From Geoglobus sp. UBA235 (GTDB lineage: Archaea; Halobacteriota; Archaeoglobi; Archaeoglobales; Archaeoglobaceae), in NCBI GenBank assembly GCA_002494725.1, contig DACG01000018.1, positions 1-49,183 of the forward strand: DNA of 49,183 nucleotides. Direction: 5' to 3'. A program made the position numbers and the translations under genes. The notes under the pieces were generated by a model, which was given only the letters and a program-made list of their open reading frames with translations, was not told the DNA's origin and searched no databases. Positions 1 through 6,923 of this stretch are shown in pieces (the first letter of the stretch is position 1; each line of letters begins with the position of its first letter).

Positions 1-1822
1 GGGGTTTGTTTATGATTAAGTTTTCTTGAAACACACATAACGGACTTAACGTACAGTTAACTTTTATGATATCGTAAGGGGAGGCGTCATTTATAGCTGC
101 CTGAATTGTGCCATACCATTTGTCCTTGTTTTTGTTATAGACTAACATCAACAGAGGCTCAAAATCTCCTCCCAATGTTATTCCCGTATTGTAGGGAACC
201 GGTAAATCACCCAATCTATCACCGTTTAAGTCTATACCAACATAATCATTCCAGTAATTGCCCCCCAAATATGGTCCCCCGACAATGTTTATCCCTTTTG
301 TGGGAGTTATATTCCAGATGTTTAGACCATCATCCTGTGCATTGTTTGTGTTGTTGAAGTAATTATTGTAAATAAGGTTGTTATTTGAATTAGTAAGCTG
401 TATACCAACCAAAACATTATCTGAGATATTATTTGTATGGATTGTGTTGTTGTTAGAATTAGAAAGAAGATACAGACCATAATTGTTCTGAACTACAATG
501 CTATTTTGAACTGTAACATTCGTTGAAGTATCAAGACTCACACCATAATTATTTGATCTAACAGTAACATTGAAAATACTGCCATTTTTCACCCATTCGT
601 AGTAAATTCCATAACCCCATTCAGTTAGAGTTAAGTTTTGAACTGTGATATTTGTCAACGGACTGCTGAGTGAATCATGAACATAAACACCATAAGTATT
701 GATGTCACCAGTCCCATCAATTAAGTTACCATTCCCAATTATCCAGACATCACTTGATTCTATATCAATACATGCATTGTCTGTTTCCGTAGTTACTGTC
801 GCATTCAGAATGTCTGCATCAACAGTATAAATCCCTGGTGAATTTATTTTTCTGCAGTAGGTTATTGAGTACGAAAGCGGTGCGAGTGGGAGTTCATCTA
901 CATTATTCAGGGCAATCGTGAAATTGCTGTCACATATCCCATCTGCATCCACATCTTTACATGTCTCCGAGAACCCGGTTCCACTTGGATTTGCCCAGAA
1001 GTTACCTGCAATAACATTTCTCCCAATTATATTGGTTCCAGCCTGTTTTGAAACATTCCAAGTGTTCTGGAGAACTGTGCCTGAAAAGGTAACGTTGTTG
1101 GTATTGTTGAAGTAATTATTGTAAAACGTGTTGGATTGAGAGGTTACAATGATCACACCATTACCATTGTTCTCTATTCTATTATTTTTTACAACACTAC
1201 TATTGGAGTAATTTAACCTGATTCCATTCTGGGAATTGGCAGCTATTGTATTGTCTCTGATTTCATTATTGTCAGAGTTGTCCAAGGAAATACCATTTCC
1301 ATCATTGTTTTTAATAGTGTTGTTTGACACAATCAAATCTCTTGAATTCTGAGCATGAATTCCATTTTGTGTACTCCCATTAACTGTACTGTCCCCCACA
1401 GTTATGTTATCGGAATTCTGGATATCAATACCTACAGCATTTGAATTCAGAGTAGTGTTGGAGACCGTTGACCTATTTACGTTATTGAAGAATATGCCGT
1501 AATTCCAATCCGAGATTGTCACATTCACAATAGTTATATTTGTGAGAGTTTGAGTCGAATTGTAAATGTAAAATCCGTAAGTATTGGCATTATCAACCCC
1601 ATCAATTACAGAGCCATTCCCATCGAATATCACATCACTTACAGTTATGTTAAAACAATAAAGAGAGCCATTATTCAGTATGTCTGCTGTAAGTACCCAT
1701 TTACCGGACTTGTTTATCTCAGTACAGCTGTTCACATTATAGGTTGCACCACTTGCAGTTCCAAGAATGCCCAGAAATAATATCACTGCGACAAATCCAG
1801 AAACTTTTTTTAACTCATCCAT
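1..1822 (-). CDS. Secreted parallel beta-helix (NosD/CASH-type) repeat protein, 3' end cut by window edge
   Basis: The minus-strand frame is open from ATG 1822 to the left edge (607 codons, no stop), so the gene is partial. I read it by hand across the whole stretch. Residues 1-25 are a signal peptide ending near TASGA. Two similar modules follow, each opening with a cysteine-containing strand, then 'VIFDGNGSVIDG' or 'VWIIGNGNLIDG', then many Asn-rich rungs such as NNYFNNTNN, and ending in a GNFW/GNYW segment. The first module ends in a DxDxDG acidic loop (DVDADGICD), possibly calcium binding. A third module begins at the edge (GTIQAAINDA), as in pectate-lyase-like helices. Many NxS/T sequons suggest glycosylation. 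A GGGAGGT ribosome site lies 7 nt before the ATG. Its ligand is unknown; surface adhesin or polysaccharide-binding protein is a guess. Confidence 0.85.
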   Translation of the reverse strand, partial: MDELKKVSGFVAVILFLGILGTASGATYNVNSCTEINKSGKWVLTADILNNGSLYCFNITVSDVIFDGNGSVIDGVDNANTYGFYIYNSTQTLTNITIVNVTISDWNYGIFFNNVNRSTVSNTTLNSNAVGIDIQNSDNITVGDSTVNGSTQNGIHAQNSRDLIVSNNTIKNNDGNGISLDNSDNNEIRDNTIAANSQNGIRLNYSNSSVVKNNRIENNGNGVIIVTSQSNTFYNNYFNNTNNVTFSGTVLQNTWNVSKQAGTNIIGRNVIAGNFWANPSGTGFSETCKDVDADGICDSNFTIALNNVDELPLAPLSYSITYCRKINSPGIYTVDADILNATVTTETDNACIDIESSDVWIIGNGNLIDGTGDINTYGVYVHDSLSSPLTNITVQNLTLTEWGYGIYYEWVKNGSIFNVTVRSNNYGVSLDTSTNVTVQNSIVVQNNYGLYLLSNSNNNTIHTNNISDNVLVGIQLTNSNNNLIYNNYFNNTNNAQDDGLNIWNITPTKGINIVGGPYLGGNYWNDYVGIDLNGDRLGDLPVPYNTGITLGGDFEPLLMLVYNKNKDKWYGTIQAAINDASPYDIIKVNCTLSPLCVFQENLIINKP

Positions 1823-1985
1823 ACGACCTACCTCCCGAAAACATACCATCAATATGTAATCTGATCTCAAAATAAAACCTAAACCGAAATTTTCGGAAAT
1901 GTTGAACCCTACACCTGAGACCAGACACCTCTCACAACTCCTTCAGACATCATGTACGTCTTATTTATACTACTACTGTTTCTTG

Positions 1986-2029
1986 CCAGACCCTGTTGAA
2001 GAGTGACAATATCCCCCAACAGGATCTGG
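1986..2029. repeat. Inverted repeat, 13-bp arms, 18-nt loop
   Basis: CCAGACCCTGTTG (1986-1998) and CAACAGGATCTGG (2017-2029) are complementary except for one position that can form a G-U pair as RNA. It lies about 165-205 bp upstream of the beta-helix protein start. It could be an operator, a hairpin in a long leader, or a mobile-element relic. No T-run follows it, so it is not an obvious terminator. Confidence 0.75.
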
Positions 2030-2257
2030 GTTTACCTCTCATTATCATAACTCTGAATATTTAAATGTTATGCTCTTGTAACTAATACGTATCCAGAGTT
2101 AAATTTTAAAAAAGTGGAAAAAATCACAATCAAACAGAAATCCGTTTTTTGATATATAGTAATTTAATATTCTAAAAAATAAAATAAAAAATAAACAATA
2201 TAGAGTTATTCTGCGAAAACACAACGGGAGCTCAAAATGCGACAATATAGCCAAATC

Positions 2258-2311
2258 TACAAAAAATATAAATTTACAAAAAATATGTACAAAAAATATG
2301 AATAAAAAAGG
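2258..2311 (-). terminator. Tandem oligo-T terminator after tRNA-Asn
   Basis: On the minus strand, downstream of the tRNA, there are four T-runs. Three are near-copies of ATA-T6/7-GTA (plus strand TAC-A6/7-TAT at 2258-2269, 2275-2287 and 2289-2300), and one is TTTTTTATTC next to the tRNA side. Oligo-T is the usual archaeal termination signal. Confidence 0.6.
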
Positions 2312-2330
2312 AGGATGCGAACCTGCGACG
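2311..2330 (-). repeat. Partial copy of tRNA-Asn T-arm
   Basis: Read on the minus strand this is GTCGCAGGTTCGCATCCTCC, matching the variable-loop/T-arm part of the adjacent tRNA-Asn at 18 of 20 positions. It lies 18 bp beyond the tRNA 3' end in the same orientation. On the plus strand, 2314-2330 matches 2360-2376 at 16 of 17 bases. It is too short to be a tRNA and looks like a duplication or integration scar. Confidence 0.7.
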
Positions 2331-2348
2331 TCGAACCTCAGTTCCAGA

Positions 2349-2421
2349 CGCCGCCGGCAGGATTCGAACCTGCGACCACCGGATTAACAGTCCGGCGCTC
2401 TACCAGCTAAGCTACGGCGGC
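2349..2421 (-). tRNA. tRNA-Asn(GTT)
   Basis: The 73-nt minus-strand sequence folds as a standard cloverleaf. It has acceptor stem GCCGCCG/CGGCGGC, D-stem GCTT/GAGC, anticodon stem CCGGA/TCCGG with loop CTGTTAA (anticodon GTT, Asn), T-stem GCAGG/CCTGC with loop TTCGAAT, and discriminator G. There is no intron, and CCA is not encoded. It is transcribed away from endA. Confidence 0.97.
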
Positions 2422-2443
2422 TCTAATTTGCAGCCAATGGTAT

Positions 2444-2460
2444 GGAATTTAAAGTTTATC
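2444..2460 (-). promoter_or_regulatory. Promoter of tRNA-Asn
   Basis: The minus strand reads GATAAACTTTAAATTCC. Its TATA-like core is centred about 27 nt upstream of the tRNA 5' end at 2421, the usual archaeal spacing. Confidence 0.5.
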
Positions 2461-2468
2461 CTCGCAAT

Positions 2469-2480
2469 CTTTAATTATCT
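2469..2480 (+). promoter_or_regulatory. TATA box of endA
   Basis: The sequence CTTTAATTATCT is centred 25 nt before ATG 2500, predicting a leaderless transcript that starts at that ATG. This argues against the upstream in-frame start at 2428. Confidence 0.5.
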
Positions 2481-2499
2481 GAATCCAAATTTACAGAGA

Positions 2500-3405
2500 A
2501 TGAGAGGAGAGTTCAGAGATGGAGCGGTGATAACAGAAAAATCTCAAAGACTGATAAAGAGGAATTTTGGAAGAGTAGAGGGTGATCGCTTAATTCTCAG
2601 TCCAGAAGAGGCTGCATACCTGATTTCAAAAGGAATTCTGGAAGTGTACGACGGGAAGAGAGTTATGGACTTTGAGGACATCCTATCCCACGCCGATCCT
2701 GTCAGATACTTCGTCTTTGAGGATTTGAGGGAAAGGGGAAAAAAGGTGAGCACAAGAAGCTTTGATGACTACATCCCGATTCACGAGTCTGTCACGATAA
2801 GCATATCAGAGCTCAGAGACCTTGAAAACAAGAAAATAGCCGTGGTTGATAGTGAGGGAGAGGTAAGTTACTTTTTTGTTGACTCCTTTAACGGGAGGGG
2901 GGAGCATGAAGAGGAGATAAAGCCATTTGATGCGAAATTTTCAGGGGGATTCTTTGTAACCGGGAATCTGGAGCTGCACAGAAGATACTTTTACGGTACG
3001 GAAAGAGGTGGGAGGGTTCTGCTTTCAATATACGAGGGCCTTTACCTGATCGAAAAGGAAATTATGAATGTAAAAGAAGATTTCAGCAGAATTTACAGAG
3101 TCGGACAGGAAATTTTCCCCTCATTTGACAGAATATACCAGATTTACAGAGATTTAAGAGAGAAGAGGTTTATGGCAAAAACAGGCCTAAAATTCGGAAG
3201 TGAGTTCAGAGTGTATGTTAAGATAAGAAGCCTGAAGGAATTGGAACACTCAAAATACCTTGTAAGGCTGAAATCAGATGTTTCAGCAAGGGAGCTTGCG
3301 GGTGATGTCAGACTGTGCAACGCTGTCAGGAAAACTCTGCTTTATCCGGTTTTTGAGAAAAATGGGAATGTCTCGTACATCTCTGTCAGAAGGGTAAAAT
3401 TCTGA
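2500..3405 (+). CDS. endA: tRNA-splicing endonuclease
   Basis: It cleaves the bulge-helix-bulge at intron borders of archaeal pre-tRNAs. With 301 residues from ATG 2500 it matches the two-domain form seen in Archaeoglobus, which works as a homodimer: a degenerate N-terminal repeat plus a catalytic C-terminal domain. The hallmark RFMAKTGLKFGSEFRVY is present. The catalytic triad appears as Tyr239 (FRVY), His250 (EHSKYLV) and Lys278 (VRKTLLY). The frame is open back to 2428, but that would put the start almost at the tRNA promoter. ATG 2500 fits the promoter position and the family start. The neighbouring tRNA-Asn has no intron, so the pairing is probably coincidental. Confidence 0.93.
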   Translation: MRGEFRDGAVITEKSQRLIKRNFGRVEGDRLILSPEEAAYLISKGILEVYDGKRVMDFEDILSHADPVRYFVFEDLRERGKKVSTRSFDDYIPIHESVTISISELRDLENKKIAVVDSEGEVSYFFVDSFNGRGEHEEEIKPFDAKFSGGFFVTGNLELHRRYFYGTERGGRVLLSIYEGLYLIEKEIMNVKEDFSRIYRVGQEIFPSFDRIYQIYRDLREKRFMAKTGLKFGSEFRVYVKIRSLKELEHSKYLVRLKSDVSARELAGDVRLCNAVRKTLLYPVFEKNGNVSYISVRRVKF

Positions 3406-3410
3406 CCGGC

Positions 3411-3425
3411 AAAAGTTTTTTTATC
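3411..3425 (+). promoter_or_regulatory. BRE/TATA of the biotinyl-protein operon
   Basis: CAAAAGTTTTTTTATC lies in the gap after endA. Its centre, about 3420, is 26 nt before ATG 3447. That makes the in-frame ATG 3426, which sits beside the TATA box, an unlikely start. Confidence 0.5.
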
Positions 3426-3446
3426 ATGCCCATACCATATGCCGGT

Positions 3447-3836
3447 ATGAGGAAATTCAAGGTCAATCTTTCAGGTAAGACGTATTTTGCTGAGGTTGAG
3501 AAGGTTGCCGATTACCTCTACAGGGTTAAGGTTAATGACAGTGTTATCGAGGTTGAGGTTGAGGAGGCAAAGATAAGATCCCTGAAAAAGGATGAAAGGG
3601 TTTCAAAAGCTCTTGACCTCGGAGAGAAGGTTGTAAAGGCGGTGATTCCAGGCAACATAACTAAGATTCTGGTTTCTGAAGAAGATGCGGTTAGGGCAGG
3701 AGATACCCTCCTGATACTGGAAGCTATGAAGATGGAGAACGAAATTGTTGCACCATCTTCAGGAAAGGTGAAGGAGATAAGGGTTGAAGAAGGGCAGAGA
3801 GTTGAGACCGGGGATGTTCTGGTAGTTCTGGAATGA
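3447..3836 (+). CDS. Biotin carboxyl carrier-type (biotinyl) protein
   Basis: This small carrier has a C-terminal biotinyl domain with the canonical EAMKMEN motif. Lys95 (from start 3447) would carry biotin and shuttle CO2 between the two active sites of a carboxylase or decarboxylase. The N-terminal half (about residues 1-60) is a small beta-rich segment, as in the gamma subunits and BCCPs of pyruvate, propionyl- or acetyl-CoA carboxylases and oxaloacetate decarboxylase. No carboxylase subunit or biotin ligase lies nearby, so the partner is unknown. The frame also has ATG 3426, rejected because of TATA spacing. It overlaps the next gene by 4 nt (ATGA) and heads a three-gene operon. Confidence 0.88.
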   Translation: MRKFKVNLSGKTYFAEVEKVADYLYRVKVNDSVIEVEVEEAKIRSLKKDERVSKALDLGEKVVKAVIPGNITKILVSEEDAVRAGDTLLILEAMKMENEIVAPSSGKVKEIRVEEGQRVETGDVLVVLE

Positions 3837-4339
3837 AGGTTGCGATTACAGGAGTTCCGGGTGTCGGAAAGACAACAGCCTGTCTTAAAATATATTCTGC
3901 ATTAAAGGACAGGATAATGGTAAAGGGATTCGTAACATCTGAAATCAGGGAAAAAGGACTGAGAGCTGGTTTTGTGATGATGGAGCTTCACACTGACTTC
4001 TCAGAAATTCTTGCAAAAAAAGGTGATGGGTTCCCGAGAGTGGGAAAGTATGCTGTTTTCTTAGAATCCTTGAAAAAAATATCCCGAAGAATTGAAGGAT
4101 ATGCCGATGCAGATCTGGTTATAATAGACGAGATCGGTCCCATGGAGCTGAAAAGCAGATCCTTTGTCAGTGCTATCAGCAAACTGATGGACAGTCACGA
4201 TAATCTGATTTTCACCGTACATTACGGATCATCCCACCCTCTCGCTGAAAGGGTGAGAAGGGAGTTTGAGCTTTTTAAGCTGACAAGAGAGAACAGGAAC
4301 AGGGTTGTTAAGGAGCTGGTGATGAGGTTTGATCACTGA
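3833..4339 (+). CDS. THEP1-family nucleoside-triphosphatase
   Basis: This 168-aa P-loop NTPase has Walker A GVPGVGKTT at residues 7-15 and a Walker B region VIIDEIGPMEL around residue 97, both characteristic of the THEP1/NTPase_1 family (human NTPCR relatives). Members hydrolyse NTPs slowly and without base preference; the physiological role is unsettled. Start ATG 3833 overlaps the biotinyl gene stop, and its own 3' end overlaps trm1 by 11 nt, so the three are probably co-transcribed. Length is typical. Confidence 0.88.
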   Translation: MKVAITGVPGVGKTTACLKIYSALKDRIMVKGFVTSEIREKGLRAGFVMMELHTDFSEILAKKGDGFPRVGKYAVFLESLKKISRRIEGYADADLVIIDEIGPMELKSRSFVSAISKLMDSHDNLIFTVHYGSSHPLAERVRREFELFKLTRENRNRVVKELVMRFDH

Positions 4340-5399
4340 GGGAAAAGCCAGAATTGAAATTCCCGAAAAAGTGTTCTACAACCCCAGAATGAAATTCTGC
4401 AGAGATGCAGATATGGAAGTCTTCAGAAGACTCGAGAGCAGAAGTTATCTTGATGCACTGGCTGCATCAGGTGTCAGAGGGATAAGAGCCCATCTTGAGG
4501 CAGGATTTGAAAATGTGGAATTCAATGATATAAGCAAAAGGGCATGTGAGACAATAGAGAGGAATCTCAGGCTGAATGGAATTGATGCTTTGGTCTATAA
4601 CAGGGATGCATCTGCTCTGATGAGGGAAAAGAGCTACCACCACATTGATATCGACCCATTTGGGTCCCCATCAGAGTTCATTGATTCTGCATCAAAATCA
4701 GCCCTGAGATTTCTGAGCATCACAGCAACAGATACATCAGCTCTGTGCGGAAGCTCTCCCATGTCGGGTTTGAGAAAGTATGGAGCTTACGCTGAAAAAA
4801 CAGAATACTACCATGAAACAGGTCTGAGAATGCTTATCGGAAAGATAGTGAGAGAAATGACAAAATACGACAAGTATCCTGAAGTTCTGATATCCTGGAC
4901 AAAGGAGCACTACTACAGAGTTCACATGAGGCTGAGAAAAAGCAGCAGAGGGGCTGGAAAGGTGTATGAGAAAGTAGGATACATTCTTCACTGCCAGAAA
5001 TGTATGAGAAGGGAATGGAAGAATGTTTTCCATACACCGGAAATTTTCTGTGAGTGCGGGACTGAATACAGGATGTATGGTCCGTTATGGCTTGGAGAGC
5101 TTCATGACAGGGAGTTTGTGTCCTCTCTGAGCAAAGATGGTGAGACAGGCAGACTTTTCCAGAGAATAGAAGAGGAGATTCCAGCAATAACCCATTACGA
5201 GATTCATGAGGTGTGCAGAAGCCTTAAAATATCCCCTCCACCCATTGCTGATGTTATAAATGCCCTGAGGGATGCCGGATATGCAGCATCCAGAACCAGG
5301 TTTTCGGGGACATCCTTCAAGACAGATGCAGATATCCATGAGATAAGAAGGATCATTTCAGATATTTCTCCACAGCATCGAGTATCTCATCGGCCCTGA
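4329..5399 (+). CDS. trm1: tRNA (guanine26-N2)-dimethyltransferase
   Basis: It makes m2,2G26 in tRNA with S-adenosylmethionine. The 356 residues include the family N-terminus (ITEGKARIEIP...VFYNPRM), the SAM-binding strand YLDALAASGVRGIRA, the catalytic motif DIDPFGSP near residue 114, and a C-terminal Cys cluster (CQKCMRR...CECG) likely binding zinc. The start is TTG 4329; the next Met is residue 21, inside the conserved N-terminus, so TTG is favoured. The gene runs into the convergent Orc/Cdc6 gene with a 47-bp tail-to-tail overlap. Confidence 0.93.
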   Translation: MITEGKARIEIPEKVFYNPRMKFCRDADMEVFRRLESRSYLDALAASGVRGIRAHLEAGFENVEFNDISKRACETIERNLRLNGIDALVYNRDASALMREKSYHHIDIDPFGSPSEFIDSASKSALRFLSITATDTSALCGSSPMSGLRKYGAYAEKTEYYHETGLRMLIGKIVREMTKYDKYPEVLISWTKEHYYRVHMRLRKSSRGAGKVYEKVGYILHCQKCMRREWKNVFHTPEIFCECGTEYRMYGPLWLGELHDREFVSSLSKDGETGRLFQRIEEEIPAITHYEIHEVCRSLKISPPPIADVINALRDAGYAASRTRFSGTSFKTDADIHEIRRIISDISPQHRVSHRP

Positions 5400-6417
5400 A
5401 TCTCCTGAGAACGTACCTTTTTAACCCTTTCTCGTACTTAACTGCAGTGTCTATGAACCTGAGATTTTCAAGTTTCCTGAGGATTTCAAAAAACTTTGTG
5501 TATCCCATCTTTCTGCCCATCTCCCTGTACAGATCTCCGGTGAATCTTGATCTGGAGGTGTAGATGTGAATGAGAACGTCCACCTCATCTCTGCTCAGAG
5601 AGGACAGCATTTTTCTGAAAAACACATCCCTGCTGCTCTCAGCAACCTCCTCCACATCATCAGCTCCAACGGTATCCTTTCCTTTCTTCTCCGCATTCAA
5701 AACCGCCATCTTGAGAAGGTGTATCCCGAACCTCAGGTCAAGGTACTCAAATGCTTTTTCAGCTATCATTTCAAGAGCCTCTCTGTTCACCCTTCCGCCA
5801 ACAAGTCCCTCTCTTGCCCTCCGATCAAGAATTTCAAGCATCTCCTCAAAATCGTAAACAGGGAAAAGAATTTCATCTGGATGGAAAACAGAGAGAGTTT
5901 TTGAGTTTAAAAGACCTGAGAGGTTTGTGTCTGTGGATACCCCTGCAATTCCCGCCTTAAAACCCCCAATCTCCTCATGACCTTTCAGAAGAAGATATAT
6001 CACCTCATTTACAAGCTTCTCAGACAGGAGATTCAGGTCATCAAGAACAACAAAGAATATCTCCTTTCCCTCAACCCCTTTTTTAAGGATTGAGCTGTAA
6101 AGCTTCTGGAAAGATATGCCCGGGGGCGGAATGTAGCCGTAAAGGCTTTCAAATATCTTGAAGAATATCTGCTGCTTTGTCTGGTGCACCTGGCAGTTTA
6201 TGTAAATTCCTTTAAGATTCTCGCCTGCCTTTCCCAGAATGTACCTCATCACAGTCGTTTTTCCGGTTGCAGGGGGACCAAGACAGAGCATGCTCACCGG
6301 TCTGCTTCCGTATTCAGCGGGTTTCAGATTGAAGGCTATCCTTCTGATCTGCTCATCCCTGAAAAGTATCTCCTCAGGGATGTAATCCTCATCAAAAACC
6401 TCATACCTTACAATCAT
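5353..6417 (-). CDS. Orc1/Cdc6-type replication initiator ATPase (divergent)
   Basis: AAA+ protein of 354 aa with a C-terminal winged-helix domain, the architecture of archaeal origin-binding and MCM-loading proteins. Walker A is GPPATGKTT (47-55). Walker B reads VVLDDLN (123-129), where Orc/Cdc6 proteins normally have a DExD core: the catalytic Glu is Asp127 and the last acid is Asn129. The sensor-2/lid helix is RFGIHLLKMA near residue 230. It is shorter than the usual roughly 400 aa and may be a second, non-origin or regulatory paralogue. It is the last gene of the fen-moaB-cdc6 operon (ATGA overlap with moaB). There is no non-coding DNA beside it that could hold an origin. Confidence 0.82.
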   Translation of the reverse strand: MIVRYEVFDEDYIPEEILFRDEQIRRIAFNLKPAEYGSRPVSMLCLGPPATGKTTVMRYILGKAGENLKGIYINCQVHQTKQQIFFKIFESLYGYIPPPGISFQKLYSSILKKGVEGKEIFFVVLDDLNLLSEKLVNEVIYLLLKGHEEIGGFKAGIAGVSTDTNLSGLLNSKTLSVFHPDEILFPVYDFEEMLEILDRRAREGLVGGRVNREALEMIAEKAFEYLDLRFGIHLLKMAVLNAEKKGKDTVGADDVEEVAESSRDVFFRKMLSSLSRDEVDVLIHIYTSRSRFTGDLYREMGRKMGYTKFFEILRKLENLRFIDTAVKYEKGLKRYVLRRFRADEILDAVEKYLK

Positions 6418-6923
6418 CTCTCTCCCTTCGCATGAGAAAGTATGTGCCGGACTGTCTTTTCGATTATGTCCATCCCGAGTCTGACAGCCTTCACAGATCC
6501 CGGAAGACAGAAGATCACCCTTCCATTAACAATCCCTGCGGTTGCTCTTGACAGAATGGCATTGAAGCCTATCTCCCTGTAACTCTCAGCCCTGAATATC
6601 TCCCCAAAGCCCTCAATTTTCTTGTCAAAAATGCATTCAAGTGCTTCAACTGTCACATCTGAAGGGGTCAGCCCCGTTCCCCCTGTGATGACGAGAACAT
6701 CGCCATCAAAATCCAGAACCGCCTTCCTTATCTCATGCACATCATCCGGAATGAGTTTGTAATATGCTGCTCTCTCACCCATCCTGCTGGCTATGAGCTT
6801 CCCGGACCTATCATCATCAGGAATGTTCTGGATACCCTCAACATAACCATATTTCCGGAATCTCGAGGTTGAAACTGTTATGATTCCTGCTCTGAATTCC
6901 TCAACACTCTCATGCTCGTGCAT
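6414..6923 (-). CDS. moaB: Molybdenum cofactor biosynthesis protein MoaB
   Basis: MogA/MoaB-fold protein of 169 aa that adenylylates molybdopterin before metal insertion. The signature GGTGLTPSDVTVEAL (about residues 82-96) and LPGSVKAVRLGM near the C-terminus identify the family. ATG 6923 shares its A with the fen stop codon (TGATG), typical of translational coupling; a GTG at 6932 is also in frame. It sits between two DNA-replication genes, an odd place. The other Moco genes in the window (moaC, moeA) are separate units. Confidence 0.9.
   Translation of the reverse strand: MHEHESVEEFRAGIITVSTSRFRKYGYVEGIQNIPDDDRSGKLIASRMGERAAYYKLIPDDVHEIRKAVLDFDGDVLVITGGTGLTPSDVTVEALECIFDKKIEGFGEIFRAESYREIGFNAILSRATAGIVNGRVIFCLPGSVKAVRLGMDIIEKTVRHILSHAKGER

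Larger units (their letters stand above)
1823..2348. other. AT-rich intergenic region
   Basis: There is no convincing gene in these 526 bases. They hold the upstream region of the beta-helix protein gene (a minus-strand TATA-like TATAAATAAG around 1960-1972), a 13-bp inverted repeat at 1986-2029, a very AT-rich stretch (2130-2215), three T-runs serving the tRNA gene (2258-2311) and a partial copy of the tRNA T-arm (2311-2330). Confidence 0.7.

Noticed and set aside
106..1780. Plus-strand ORFs of 65-83 aa near the left end
   Set aside because: They are shadows of the continuous minus-strand beta-helix gene, which is open through all 607 codons.
4737..5339. Minus-strand ORFs across trm1
   Set aside because: They overlap a clear trm1 with catalytic motif and have no start signals or family features.
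5353..6500. Replication origin next to the Orc/Cdc6 gene
   Set aside because: Archaeal origins usually lie beside cdc6 with ORB repeats in AT-rich non-coding DNA. Here both sides of the gene are coding or overlapping and no repeats are seen.
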